From BOKV01 sp041739225 (GTDB lineage Bacteria > Pseudomonadota > Alphaproteobacteria > Rhizobiales > Rhizobiaceae): a DNA stretch of 64,000 nt. Positions 6,927 through 15,930 of this stretch are shown here, one piece after another (position 1 is the stretch's first letter; each line of letters starts with the position of its first letter). Under the pieces are notes generated by a model. That model was not told the origin of the DNA. It did no database searches and saw nothing but the letters and a program-made list of their open reading frames with translations. The stretch covers positions 1 through 64,000 of the forward strand of contig JBGSOG010000009.1 of assembly GCA_041739225.1 (NCBI GenBank). The letters are read 5' to 3'. The position numbers and the translations under genes are program-made.

Positions 6927-9212
6927 ATGAACTGTTGCGGCGCCGGACTTGCAGCGGAATGCACCAACAACACCAAAGACTTGGCTCTGTGGCAGCGCGA
7001 TGAGGAACTGCGCCGCTCAGGCCGGGTCATGCCCGATGGCACTGCAGAGTACGTATTTTCCATTCCGCAGATTCACTGTGGTGCCTGCATCAGTGCCATT
7101 GAGGACGGACTTCTCGGCGTTGAAGGTGTTGTTGCCTCGCGCGTGAACCTTACTTTGCGCCGGGCGACGGTGCGGCTCGACAGTCCCGAGCGGGCGCCCG
7201 GCTTTCTGTTCGATGTGATCGGCAAAATTGGCTACAAGGCGATGCCGCTCGACATGGCAGACCAGGCGCACGAACAGGCCCGGCAATCTTCCGAGCTGTT
7301 GAAAGCGCTGGCCGTTTCCGGCTTTGCTGCCAGCAATATCATGCTGTTGTCGGTGTCGGTCTGGTCAGGGGCGGAAGGCGCCACGCGCGATCTGTTCCAT
7401 CTGGTCTCGGCGATGATCGCATTGCCGACCGTTGCCTATTGCGGCCGGCCTTTTTTCCGTTCCGCCCTTGCCGCCTTGCGTGTTCGCAAACTCAACATGG
7501 ATGTGCCTATTTCGCTTGGCGTCATTCTGGCAGTTGCGCTCAGCCTATATGAAACATTCACCGGTGGGGCAGAAGCCTATTTTGATGCTGCCGTAACGCT
7601 GATTTTTTTCCTTTTGATCGGGCGCTATCTGGACCAGTTGATGCGCGAGCGGGCACGCAGCTCCGTGCTGGGTCTGGCAAGGCTGGCCGCCAAGGGGGCC
7701 ATGGTTGTCCTGGAAACCGGCGATATCCGCTATGTGCCGGTGGACGAGATCGAACCGGGGATGCGGGTGCGTGTGCCTGCAGGGGAGCGCATGCCGGTCG
7801 ATGCAAGGATATTGACCGGTAGCACCGAACTTGACCGCTCGCTGGTGACTGGCGAGAGCGCACCGGTGCTGGCAGGTGCTGGTGATGCGGTGGAAGCTGG
7901 AACATTCAATCTGACCGGATCGGTGGATATGGAAGTCTTGCGCCCGGCCAGCCAATCATTCCTTGCCGAAGTGATGCGCATGCTCGAAGCGGCCGAACAG
8001 GGCAGGGGACGTTATGAGCGCATTGCCGACCGCATGGCTCGCGCGTATGCACCCAGCGTTCACATCCTCAGTGCATCGGCTTTTGTCATGTGGATGCTGA
8101 TCACCGGCGATTTTCACCAGTCGCTTTATACAGCGATCGCTGTTTTGATTGTTACCTGCCCCTGCGCGCTCGGTCTTGCTGTCCCGGTTGTCCATGTCAT
8201 CGGTGCCGGAAGGTTGTTCCAGAGCGGCATACTGATGCGCGACGGCTCGGCGCTTGAAAGGCTTGCCGAGGCCAACCATGCCGTGTTTGACAAGACCGGC
8301 ACGCTGACGACAGGTGAAGCGCTGGCAACTGTATCGAACCTGCCGGAAGCGGAAGCGCGCATTGCCCGCGCCCTGGCGCTCAATTCCACCCATCCTGCTT
8401 CGCGCGCCGTGGCGCAGGCACTTGCAGGTACTGTTCCCATCGAGGGCGAGGCAATCACTGAAGTTGCTGGTTTTGGCATGGAAGGCATATTTGACGGCAG
8501 GCGGGCGCGGCTTGGCCGGGCTTCGTTTGTTGGCGAAATCGCAGCTGTGGCACCTGCCGGGGAAGGCCTCGTTTTCGCTGTCGAAGGCGGCATGTCTCAT
8601 GCCATCGCGATTGCCGAAACCATTCGCGACGGTGCAGCGCAAGCCATTGCCGTATTGCGCGCGCAGGGCATTGAAAGTGAAATCCTTTCAGGGGATGCAC
8701 CAGCGGCTGTCGGCAGGATTGCAAAGGCCGTTGGTATCGGCAAATGGCGTGCCGGGGAGACACCTGCTTCGAAGATGGCCCGGCTGGAACAGTTGCGCGA
8801 TCAGGGCCTCAAAACACTTATGGTCGGTGACGGCCTCAATGATGCGCCGGCACTGGCGGCCGGGCACGTATCATTCGCTCCGGCGACCGCCTCGGATGCA
8901 GGCAGGTTCGCTGCCGATTTCATCTTCACCCGGAACAATCTGTCTGCAATCGTTGAAGCGCGTGACATCTCGCTGCAAGCGGCAAAACTCGTGCGCCAGA
9001 ATTTCGGACTGGCGATAGCCTACAACTTCATTTCAGTGCCGCTCGCTTTTGCCGGGCAGGTAACCCCATTGGTTGCGGCCATTGCCATGTCCACATCCTC
9101 GATCATCGTTCTGGCCAATTCGTTGCGTTTGCAGCGGCGGAATGGTGCTACAATGGCAACGAAACGTGAGCTTGTTGCTACGCCGGGCAAAACCATCGGA
9201 GCCAAGGCATGA
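6927..9212 (+). CDS. ccoI: Copper-translocating P-type ATPase CcoI (FixI)
   Basis: P1B-type ATPase of 761 residues that supplies copper for the cbb3 active site rather than for detoxification. The N-terminus has an MNCCGAG cysteine pair, then a heavy-metal-associated domain with HCGAC at 50-54. Later come the TGES actuator loop, the metal-binding CPC motif of the membrane path (411-413, in VTCPCALGLAVP), the phosphorylation motif DKTGT starting at Asp455, and GDGLNDAPAL near the hinge. Encoded between ccoH and ccoS, overlapping ccoS by 4 bp, the usual FixGHIS order. Confidence 0.95.
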   Translation: MNCCGAGLAAECTNNTKDLALWQRDEELRRSGRVMPDGTAEYVFSIPQIHCGACISAIEDGLLGVEGVVASRVNLTLRRATVRLDSPERAPGFLFDVIGKIGYKAMPLDMADQAHEQARQSSELLKALAVSGFAASNIMLLSVSVWSGAEGATRDLFHLVSAMIALPTVAYCGRPFFRSALAALRVRKLNMDVPISLGVILAVALSLYETFTGGAEAYFDAAVTLIFFLLIGRYLDQLMRERARSSVLGLARLAAKGAMVVLETGDIRYVPVDEIEPGMRVRVPAGERMPVDARILTGSTELDRSLVTGESAPVLAGAGDAVEAGTFNLTGSVDMEVLRPASQSFLAEVMRMLEAAEQGRGRYERIADRMARAYAPSVHILSASAFVMWMLITGDFHQSLYTAIAVLIVTCPCALGLAVPVVHVIGAGRLFQSGILMRDGSALERLAEANHAVFDKTGTLTTGEALATVSNLPEAEARIARALALNSTHPASRAVAQALAGTVPIEGEAITEVAGFGMEGIFDGRRARLGRASFVGEIAAVAPAGEGLVFAVEGGMSHAIAIAETIRDGAAQAIAVLRAQGIESEILSGDAPAAVGRIAKAVGIGKWRAGETPASKMARLEQLRDQGLKTLMVGDGLNDAPALAAGHVSFAPATASDAGRFAADFIFTRNNLSAIVEARDISLQAAKLVRQNFGLAIAYNFISVPLAFAGQVTPLVAAIAMSTSSIIVLANSLRLQRRNGATMATKRELVATPGKTIGAKA

Positions 9213-9379
9213 CCGGATTGCTGCTTCTCGTGCCAATTGCCTTGTTTCTGGGGCTACTGGGTCTTGCAGGTTTTCTTTGGAGCTTGAGCAGCGGTCAATA
9301 CGAAGACCTCGACGGTGCCGGTGAGCGCATCCTCAACGATGACGGTCCGCTGACGCGCAAGACAGAAAAGCGCGACTGA
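9209..9379 (+). CDS. ccoS: cbb3-type oxidase assembly protein CcoS (FixS)
   Basis: Short gene of 56 residues. The ATG at 9209 overlaps the ccoI stop (ATGA). It has an N-terminal transmembrane helix (about 3-25) followed by FLWSLSSGQYEDLDGAGERILNDD. The FxWxxxxGQYeDLdgpaxRiL pattern is the hallmark of CcoS, which is needed to put copper and heme into the cbb3 oxidase. Last gene of ccoGHIS. I see no clear terminator in the 87 bp before the next gene. Confidence 0.95.
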   Translation: MTGLLLLVPIALFLGLLGLAGFLWSLSSGQYEDLDGAGERILNDDGPLTRKTEKRD

Positions 9380-9466
9380 GTCCCCGGGCTTACCCCCCAT
9401 CTCGAACAGACAACATAATGTCATGCAGACCCGCTACCGTGCAGTGCACAATGCAGGGATGGGCAC

Positions 9467-10231
9467 ATGGCGATGTTGTCGGGCAAGCAGGCGCTGGTGG
9501 TTGGAATCGCCAATGAGCATTCGATTGCTTTTGGCTGTGCCAAGGCATTGCGCGAACAAGGCGCGGATCTGGCCGTCACATGGCTCAACGACAAGGCGGA
9601 GCCACATGTTCGGCCCTTGGCGCAGGATCTGGGTGCCCAGATTCAAATGCGGCTTGATGTATCCAGCGACGATGAAACCGAAGCCTTGTTTTCCCGCATC
9701 GAAGAGCGGTGGGGAAAACTGGACATCCTTGTTCATTCCATTGCGTTCGCCCCGAAGGATGACCTGCACGGGCGGGTGATCGACAGCTCACGCGAGGGGT
9801 TTGGGCTGGCAATGGATGTGTCGGTTCACTCCTTCCTGCGGCTCTTGCGCCGGGCAGAACCGCTGATGGCAGGTGGCGGTTCTTGCATGACGGTCAGCTT
9901 CCAGGGCGCTCAGCGGGTGGTTGACCATTACAATCTCATGGGACCGGTGAAAGCGGCGCTGGAATCGGCGACACGCTATGCTGCAGCAGAGCTCGGATCC
10001 AAAGGCATCCGGGTCAACACGCTGTCACCGGGTCCCCTTTTGACGCGGGCAGCCAGCGGCATTGACCGCTTCGATGAAATGCTTCGCGACGCGACCGCTC
10101 GCGCGCCAACCCATCAACTCTCGACCATTGAGGATGTTGGCGCTTGCGCGGCATTTCTCGCCAGCGACGGCGCCCGCAACATCACCGGGTCGGTGATCGC
10201 CATTGATGGTGGCTACAGCATTGTTTCATGA
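9467..10231 (+). CDS. FabI-like enoyl-ACP/enoyl-CoA reductase (SDR superfamily)
   Basis: NADH-dependent enoyl reductase of the FabI branch of short-chain dehydrogenases, 254 residues. The N-terminus has the FabI-type nucleotide site GIANEHSIAFG rather than a classical TGxxxGxG. The active site keeps Tyr155 and Lys162 (Y-x6-K, in DHYNLMGPVK). The outer tyrosine of E. coli FabI (Tyr146) is Phe145 here (SFQGAQR), which points to a specialised paralogue rather than the housekeeping FabI. The start could also be the ATG at 9473. Its stop overlaps the possible start of the DUF3141 gene (ATGA). The neighbours suggest an enoyl-thioester in short-chain or polyhydroxyalkanoate-linked metabolism (inferred). 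Confidence 0.85.
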   Translation: MAMLSGKQALVVGIANEHSIAFGCAKALREQGADLAVTWLNDKAEPHVRPLAQDLGAQIQMRLDVSSDDETEALFSRIEERWGKLDILVHSIAFAPKDDLHGRVIDSSREGFGLAMDVSVHSFLRLLRRAEPLMAGGGSCMTVSFQGAQRVVDHYNLMGPVKAALESATRYAAAELGSKGIRVNTLSPGPLLTRAASGIDRFDEMLRDATARAPTHQLSTIEDVGACAAFLASDGARNITGSVIAIDGGYSIVS

Positions 10232-12591
10232 CGAAAACACAGGCGAGGAACAATCCAATGAAATCTGCGACCGATTTTAGATCATCCAACATGGGAATGC
10301 AGGCTTTTGAGGCGTGGTCGCATCAAATTGCCATGTTGCGTGAAGTTGCCAGCCTGCATTCTGCCCGAATGCAAAAAGACCAGGCAGACTGGTTCCACGG
10401 GTTTCAGGAACAAAGTTCGCGGCTGGTTGACCGGCTGTCCTCGGTGGCCGGGAAAGACCAAATGGGCAAGGCATTTGAAGAATACATGCTCGACGCTTCG
10501 CAGCGGGGTATTTTGACACTCGACGCACTGCGCCAGCGCGGCGATGTTTTCCTTGAACACGAGGCGGCGGGCGCGCCACCAGTGCTGATCTACGATTACG
10601 AGATTGTCGTGGATGGCGCCAAGTTGCCGCAGCCAAGCAATTATATCCTGTTGAAAATACTGGCGCCCGAAGGGATCAAGATCCACGACTGGAAGCGTCC
10701 CTATGTGATTGTCGATCCGCGCGCCGGACATGGCGCGGGCATTGGCGGCTTCAAGCCGGACAGCCAGGTTGGCGTTGCTTTGTCAGACGGCCATCCGGTT
10801 TATTTTGTCGCTTTCAGACCGGTTCCGGCAGATGACCAGGTTCTGGCCAATGTAACGCGGGCGGAAGCAGCTTTCCTTCAGGAAATCCGCAAGCGTCATC
10901 CCAAATCTCCCAAGCCGATTGTCATTGGCAATTGCCAGGGCGGCTGGGCGACGGCGATCCTCGCGTCAACATATCCCGACCTAACCGGTCCGGTCGTTTT
11001 CAACGGTGCACCGATGTCCTACTGGTCCGGGCGTCTGGGACAAGACCCGATGCGCTATGCCGGCGGAACGGTTGGCGGCGTCATGCCTGCACTTTTGATG
11101 GCCGATTTGGGTGGCGGCCTGTTCGATGGTGCCAACCTTGTCCTGAACTTTGAAATGCTCAATCCAGGCCGTACCTGGTTTCGCAAGTATTATGATCTCT
11201 ATACGGACATCGACAAGGAAGGCTCGGTAGAGCGCTTTTTGGAATTTGAGAAGTGGTGGGGCGGCTTCTACCTGATGACTGGCGCGGAAATACGCTGGAT
11301 TGTCGAAAACCTTTTTGTCGGCAACAGGCTGGCACGCAACGAAGCCAGACTTGAAACCGGACGCTCGATTGACCTCAAACAGATTCGGGCGCCGATCATT
11401 GTTTTTGCCTCACATGGCGACAACATCACCCCGCCGCAACAGGCGCTCAACTGGATCGTTGACGCGTATGCTGACGAGACGGAAATCCGAATTCGCGGCC
11501 AACGCATTCTTTACATGGTGCATGATGATGTCGGGCACCTGGGCATTTTCGTTTCCTCTTCGGTGGCCAAACGCGAACACACGCAAATGGCATCGACGCT
11601 AAAGACCATAGAGGCGCTGCCGCCCGGTCTGTATGAAATGGTCATTGAAGATGTTTTCGGGGACGGCAAGGACAAGCAGTTCACGGTGAATTTTGTTGCA
11701 CGCACGATGAATGACATCCTGGCGCTGGATGACAAACGTGGCGAAGAGGCCGCCTTCGCCGCAGTGGCCCGGATGTCGGAAACCATCGCTGAAGTCTACG
11801 ACGTAACGACCGGACCGATGCTGCGGTCGCTGGTTACACAAGAAATGGGCGAAATGGCGCGGACGCTGCATCCGCTGCGCATGCAGCGGCAAATGATGGC
11901 AACAAACAACCCGCTGATGGCAGATGTCAGCGGTCATGCAGCCAAGGCGCGGGAGACCCGTTCGAAGGCGACACCTGACAATCCCTTTTTGATCTGGGAG
12001 GGATTGATGGCAAGCATGGCAGAGCAAAGCTTGAACATGATCCGCGACTACCGGGCATTTTCAACTGAAATGTCTTTCTTCTCGGTTTTCGCCAGCCCGC
12101 TGTCGATTTGGTATGGTAAGTCCCATGGCAGGTCACGTACCCGCAAGGATCCGGGCGAGCTTAGAGCCTTGCCGGAAGTCTTGTCGGCAATTGAAAGGGT
12201 TGGCCATGGCGGATTTGCCGAAGGTGTCGTTCGTATGCTGGTATTGCTTGCGTCCTCGCGAACCAGTGTTCGCCGTGATCGTCTCGAGCGCTCGTCAGAA
12301 GTACTGACCTCACGCAAGCCGTTTTCCGACCTTGAAGCAGCCGATCGCACGAGGCTCATTCATGAGCAAACCCTTGTGGTGCATTTTGAACCGGAGGGAG
12401 CGCTGGCCTCGTTGCCGCAATTGGTGACCAGCACCAGGGACCGGCATGAAGCCATGCAGATTGTCGACTACATTTTGGGAGAGAACAGCGAAATGGAACC
12501 CGCGACGCTCGAACTCCTGACGAAAATATGCGAACTTTTCGAACTTCCGTCACCACAAGTGCCGGGCAAAGCTGTGGAAGCTGCTCAATGA
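10228..12591 (+). CDS. DUF3141 protein, PhaC-like alpha/beta hydrolase
   Basis: Large protein of 787 residues. The central part is an alpha/beta-hydrolase fold related to class-type polyhydroxyalkanoate synthases. Cys236 in IGNCQGGW fits the G-x-C-x-G-G nucleophile box, Asp lies in ASHGDNITPP, and His in DVGHLGIF, giving a plausible Cys-Asp-His triad. The C-terminal third (about 560-787) is unfamiliar and mostly helical. Two starts are possible: the ATG at 10228 overlaps the fabI-like stop, and the ATG at 10258 has a better GAGGAA ribosome site. The gene sits in a coupled unit with a FabI-like enzyme, a MaoC-Pta fusion and AckA. The family has no settled function, and acyl-thioester transfer or polyester metabolism is inferred. 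Confidence 0.8.
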   Translation: MTKTQARNNPMKSATDFRSSNMGMQAFEAWSHQIAMLREVASLHSARMQKDQADWFHGFQEQSSRLVDRLSSVAGKDQMGKAFEEYMLDASQRGILTLDALRQRGDVFLEHEAAGAPPVLIYDYEIVVDGAKLPQPSNYILLKILAPEGIKIHDWKRPYVIVDPRAGHGAGIGGFKPDSQVGVALSDGHPVYFVAFRPVPADDQVLANVTRAEAAFLQEIRKRHPKSPKPIVIGNCQGGWATAILASTYPDLTGPVVFNGAPMSYWSGRLGQDPMRYAGGTVGGVMPALLMADLGGGLFDGANLVLNFEMLNPGRTWFRKYYDLYTDIDKEGSVERFLEFEKWWGGFYLMTGAEIRWIVENLFVGNRLARNEARLETGRSIDLKQIRAPIIVFASHGDNITPPQQALNWIVDAYADETEIRIRGQRILYMVHDDVGHLGIFVSSSVAKREHTQMASTLKTIEALPPGLYEMVIEDVFGDGKDKQFTVNFVARTMNDILALDDKRGEEAAFAAVARMSETIAEVYDVTTGPMLRSLVTQEMGEMARTLHPLRMQRQMMATNNPLMADVSGHAAKARETRSKATPDNPFLIWEGLMASMAEQSLNMIRDYRAFSTEMSFFSVFASPLSIWYGKSHGRSRTRKDPGELRALPEVLSAIERVGHGGFAEGVVRMLVLLASSRTSVRRDRLERSSEVLTSRKPFSDLEAADRTRLIHEQTLVVHFEPEGALASLPQLVTSTRDRHEAMQIVDYILGENSEMEPATLELLTKICELFELPSPQVPGKAVEAAQ

Positions 12592-13979
12592 CCATGCTGA
12601 CCAATACACCTTACGATGCACTCGTTGTCGGCATGGAAGCGGAATTGAAACGCTTGTGCCGCGCCGATGACCTTTATGTTTTTGCCAATGCCTCGGGCAA
12701 CCACAACCCGATGCACCTGCCAAAGTCGGATGGTGACGGCGATGGCGAGCAGGATGAACGGGCGACTGCGCCGTCGATGTGGGTGGCATCGTCCATTTCG
12801 GCGGTGCTGGGAAACCTGTTGCCGGGACCTGGAACACTGTATCGCAGCCAGTCTGTGCGTTTTCTCGATCGCATCCATGATGGCGATGAAATGACCACCA
12901 AGGTCAAACTCATCGAGAAACTGCCAGATCGGGTCGCCCGGTTTGAAACAAAGGTCTATCGCGGCGATGGTGTTCTGGTTGCCGAAGGTGAAGCAGAAGT
13001 GCTGGCACCCGAGCGCAGCTTCAGCTTCGAGGCATCAGAGGTCCCCGGCCTGACGGTTCGGCGGCATGTGCACTTCGAGAAACTTCTGGAGAAAGCGGAA
13101 CCGCTCGCCGCCATCCGCACGGCAGTTGTAGCGCCAGAGGAAGCCAATTCATTGGGCGGAGCGCTGCTGGCTGCCAAGCATACGCTGATTGGCCCGATCC
13201 TGATCGGCGATGCCAAAAAGATCAACGCTGCTGCTGATGAAATTGGCGCTGATCTTGGCAATTTCGAGATCATCGACATTTCCAGCCACGACGAGGCGGC
13301 TGGCCGTGCAGTAGCACTGGTGCATGAAGGCAAAGCACAGGCGGTGATGAAGGGCCATTTGCATACCGATCAATTGCTGCACCACGTCGTCAAGCGCGAA
13401 GGCGGCTTGCGCACCGGGCGACGGCTTTCGCATGTGTTCGTCATGGATGTACCCGGTCTGGCGCATTTGCTGATGGTTACCGATGCTGCCATCAACATCT
13501 CGCCAACGCTGGAGGAAAAGGTCGACATTATCCAGAACGCGATTGATCTGGCGCATTCGCTTGGCATCAAGACACCGCGTGTCGGCGTCCTTTCGGCCAT
13601 TGAAACGGTCAATTCCAAAATCCCTTCGACGCTGGATGCTGCGATCCTGTCGAAAATGGCGGATCGTGGCCAGATCACCGGCGGTCTGGTTGACGGCCCA
13701 CTGGCGATGGACAATGCCATAGACATAGGTGCGGCACGGACCAAGGGCATCAAATCGCCGGTTGCCGGCAGGGCCGACATACTGGCTGTGCCGAACATGG
13801 AATCAGGCAACATGATCGCCAAACAACTCACCTTTGCCGCGCATGCCGAAGCAGCGGGCATCGTGATAGGGGCCAAATGCCCGATCATCCTGACCAGCAG
13901 GGCAGATGATGATACCGCGCGACTGGCATCGTGTGCCGTGGCAGCGCTGTATGCCAATTGGCTGGTGCGCCAAGGATGA
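12588..13979 (+). CDS. MaoC-phosphate acyl(acetyl/butyryl)transferase fusion
   Basis: Two-domain protein of 463 residues. Residues 1-150 form a MaoC-type hot-dog domain, with the hydratase-like segment NHNPMH and PSMWVASSISAVLGN. Residues 160-463 form a Pta/Ptb phosphotransacylase (KGHLHTDQLLHHV, TDAAINISPTLEEKVDI, GGLVDGPLAMDNAI, VGAKCP-like end). It is expected to convert acetyl-, propionyl- or butyryl-CoA plus phosphate into the acyl phosphate. The MaoC part may hydrate enoyl-CoA or may only be structural. The ATG at 12588 overlaps the preceding stop (ATGA); an in-frame ATG at 12528 lies deep inside the upstream gene and is rejected. Its partner kinase ackA follows with another ATGA overlap. 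Confidence 0.9.
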   Translation: MTMLTNTPYDALVVGMEAELKRLCRADDLYVFANASGNHNPMHLPKSDGDGDGEQDERATAPSMWVASSISAVLGNLLPGPGTLYRSQSVRFLDRIHDGDEMTTKVKLIEKLPDRVARFETKVYRGDGVLVAEGEAEVLAPERSFSFEASEVPGLTVRRHVHFEKLLEKAEPLAAIRTAVVAPEEANSLGGALLAAKHTLIGPILIGDAKKINAAADEIGADLGNFEIIDISSHDEAAGRAVALVHEGKAQAVMKGHLHTDQLLHHVVKREGGLRTGRRLSHVFVMDVPGLAHLLMVTDAAINISPTLEEKVDIIQNAIDLAHSLGIKTPRVGVLSAIETVNSKIPSTLDAAILSKMADRGQITGGLVDGPLAMDNAIDIGAARTKGIKSPVAGRADILAVPNMESGNMIAKQLTFAAHAEAAGIVIGAKCPIILTSRADDDTARLASCAVAALYANWLVRQG

Positions 13980-15136
13980 CTGGCCTGATCCTGACGCTCA
14001 ACGCCGGGTCGTCGTCGCTGAAGTTTGCGTTGTACCAACCCGGAAATCCGCCGGTTCAACTGGCTGAAGGGCAAGTGGAGAATCTTGGCGGCAATGCCCG
14101 CATCACGGTCAGACCGACGGGCGGTGAAAAGCGTGGTTCGGATATACCTGCAAACACCCATGCCGCAGCGCTTGAGGCCATCCTTGTGCCCGAAACCGGC
14201 TTTTTGCCGGTTGGTGCGATGATCTCGGGAATTGGTCATCGCATCGTTCACGGGGGAGCTGACTTCGCCGAGCCGCGCGTCCTCGATGACACAACCATTG
14301 CAACCTTGGAAAAGCTGTCGCCATTGGCTCCGCTGCACCAGCCGCACAATCTGGCTGCGGTTGCTGCCGCCAGGAAGGCGTTTCCGGACGCTGTCCAAAT
14401 TGGTTGTTTCGATACCGCATTTCACCGGGGCCATGATTTTGTCGAAGAAGCATTCGCGTTGCCGCGCCGGTACTTTGAGGCGGGCGTGCGCCGGTATGGT
14501 TTTCACGGATTGTCTTACGATTTCATCGCCGGTGAACTTGGGCGCATTGCACCGGAAGTGGCCAAGCGCCGTGTGATCGTGGCACATCTGGGCAATGGTG
14601 CTTCGATGTGTGCCATGCTGAATGGAAAATCGGTTGCCTCAACCATGGGCCTTTCAGCACTTGACGGCCTCGCCATGGGCACCCGCAGCGGACAGATAGA
14701 TCCAGGCGTGTTGCTTTACATGTTGCAGCATGAAGGCCTGTCGCCGGATCAGCTTTCAGATCTTTTGTACAAGCAAAGCGGCCTTTTGGGCCTTTCCGGT
14801 CTCTCGCACGACATGCGAACACTGGAGGCTGCCGGAACACGGGAATCCGAACAGGCGCTTGCCTATTTCGTCCACCGTATCCGGCGCGAAACCGGCGCGC
14901 TGGCTGCCGTGCTGGGCGGGCTTGATGCTCTGGTATTCACCGGCGGGATCGGTGAAAATTCCCGGCGCATCCGGGCAGCAGTTTGCGAAGGCATGGACTG
15001 GCTGGGCATTGCAATCTCGCCGGAGTTGAATGCGCAAAACGCGACCGCCATCGGTACCGGAAACGTGCGGGTGATGGTGCTCGAAACGGACGAAGAAGGC
15101 GTAATCGCCAAGGCCGTGCAGAAAGCCCTGGCTTAG
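13976..15136 (+). CDS. ackA: Acetate kinase (acetate/propionate/butyrate kinase family)
   Basis: Acid kinase that transfers phosphate from acetyl or a related acyl phosphate to ADP, making ATP by substrate-level phosphorylation. It has 386 residues, near the usual 400. Motifs in order are LTLNAGSSSLKFALY, GHRIVHGG, FDTAFH, RRYGFHGLSY, VIVAHLGNGASMCA, STMGLSALDGLAMGTRSG and FTGGIGEN. The start at 13976 overlaps the preceding stop (ATGA). The gene completes a thioester-to-ATP module just downstream of the cbb3 genes, useful when respiration is oxygen-limited. Its TAG overlaps the stop codon of convergent iolB. Confidence 0.95.
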   Translation: MTGLILTLNAGSSSLKFALYQPGNPPVQLAEGQVENLGGNARITVRPTGGEKRGSDIPANTHAAALEAILVPETGFLPVGAMISGIGHRIVHGGADFAEPRVLDDTTIATLEKLSPLAPLHQPHNLAAVAAARKAFPDAVQIGCFDTAFHRGHDFVEEAFALPRRYFEAGVRRYGFHGLSYDFIAGELGRIAPEVAKRRVIVAHLGNGASMCAMLNGKSVASTMGLSALDGLAMGTRSGQIDPGVLLYMLQHEGLSPDQLSDLLYKQSGLLGLSGLSHDMRTLEAAGTRESEQALAYFVHRIRRETGALAAVLGGLDALVFTGGIGENSRRIRAAVCEGMDWLGIAISPELNAQNATAIGTGNVRVMVLETDEEGVIAKAVQKALA

Positions 15137-15930
15137 GCCTTCAACAACCATTCGTGCTCGGCGGCATTGTGGAATTTCCACGTACGCTTTGGGCCAGCCA
15201 TGACGTTGAGATAATACAAGTCATAACCGTGGCAGGCAGCGCAGGGGTGGTAACCCTTTGGCACGAGAACCACATCGCCGTCTTCCACTGCAAAGGCCTC
15301 GTCGAGCGAACGATCGTCGGTGTAAACGCGCTGGAACGCGAAGCCCTGCGGTGGATTAAGTCGGTGGTAGTAAGTCTCTTCAAGAAGAGACTCGTTCGGC
15401 AGATTGTCCTCATCGTGCTTGTGCGGCGGATAAGATGAGGTGTGCCCGCCCGGGGTAATGACTTCAACCACCAGCAGTGATTGCGCCGGTTCGCCCTCCG
15501 GCAGAATGTTGGTGACGTAGCGCGTGTTGGTTCCCTTGCCGCGGGTTTCGCGGGTCAATTTGTCTTGCGCAATCACCCGTGCAGGCAGTTTCCCGGCCTC
15601 GCCCGGTGCAGTGCAAACCGCGAGTTCCAGATCGGTATGTGCCACTACTTCCCATGTTTCCCCAGCTGGTACATAGACCGCAGCGGGCGGCCCGTCGAAT
15701 GGCGAGGTGCGTTTTCCCAGCTTGCCAAAATCTTCATCTGCAGCGCGTACCGAGCCGGTTCCGGTGACAAATACCAGGCAGGCTTCGCGGTTTTTCTTGC
15801 CACCGGTCAGCGCTTCTCCAGCTTTCAGCGCGTGAAGTTCGAACCCGACATAGGTCCAACCGGCCGATTTCGGTGTGACCTTGCTGACGCAGCTTTTGGA
15901 GCGTTTTGGTTTTACCAGCAGTTTGCTCAT
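15133..15930 (-). CDS. iolB: 5-deoxy-glucuronate isomerase
   Basis: Cupin enzyme of myo-inositol catabolism that converts 5-deoxy-D-glucuronate to 2-deoxy-5-keto-D-gluconate, 265 residues. IolB family segments include GWTYVGFELHAL, PPHKHDEDNLPNESLLEETYYHR with metal-binding His and Glu, FQRVYTDDRSLDEAFAVEDGDVVLVPKGYHP and YDLYYLNVMAGPKRTWKF. The stop at 15133-15135 overlaps the ackA stop from the other strand, so the two operons converge with no intergenic DNA. The start overlaps the stop of the small upstream membrane-protein gene (ATGA). Last gene of the iol unit. Confidence 0.95.
   Translation of the reverse strand: MSKLLVKPKRSKSCVSKVTPKSAGWTYVGFELHALKAGEALTGGKKNREACLVFVTGTGSVRAADEDFGKLGKRTSPFDGPPAAVYVPAGETWEVVAHTDLELAVCTAPGEAGKLPARVIAQDKLTRETRGKGTNTRYVTNILPEGEPAQSLLVVEVITPGGHTSSYPPHKHDEDNLPNESLLEETYYHRLNPPQGFAFQRVYTDDRSLDEAFAVEDGDVVLVPKGYHPCAACHGYDLYYLNVMAGPKRTWKFHNAAEHEWLLKA

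Noticed and set aside
9380..9466. FNR box before the FabI-like gene
   Set aside because: I searched for TTGAT-N4-ATCAA variants and found none. The GTGCAGTGCAC palindrome at 9440-9450 is too short and unlike a known site.
13370..14587. Open frame of 405 codons on the minus strand under pta and ackA
   Set aside because: It lies opposite two clearly real genes, has no recognisable domain and the low-complexity look of a shadow frame in GC-rich DNA.
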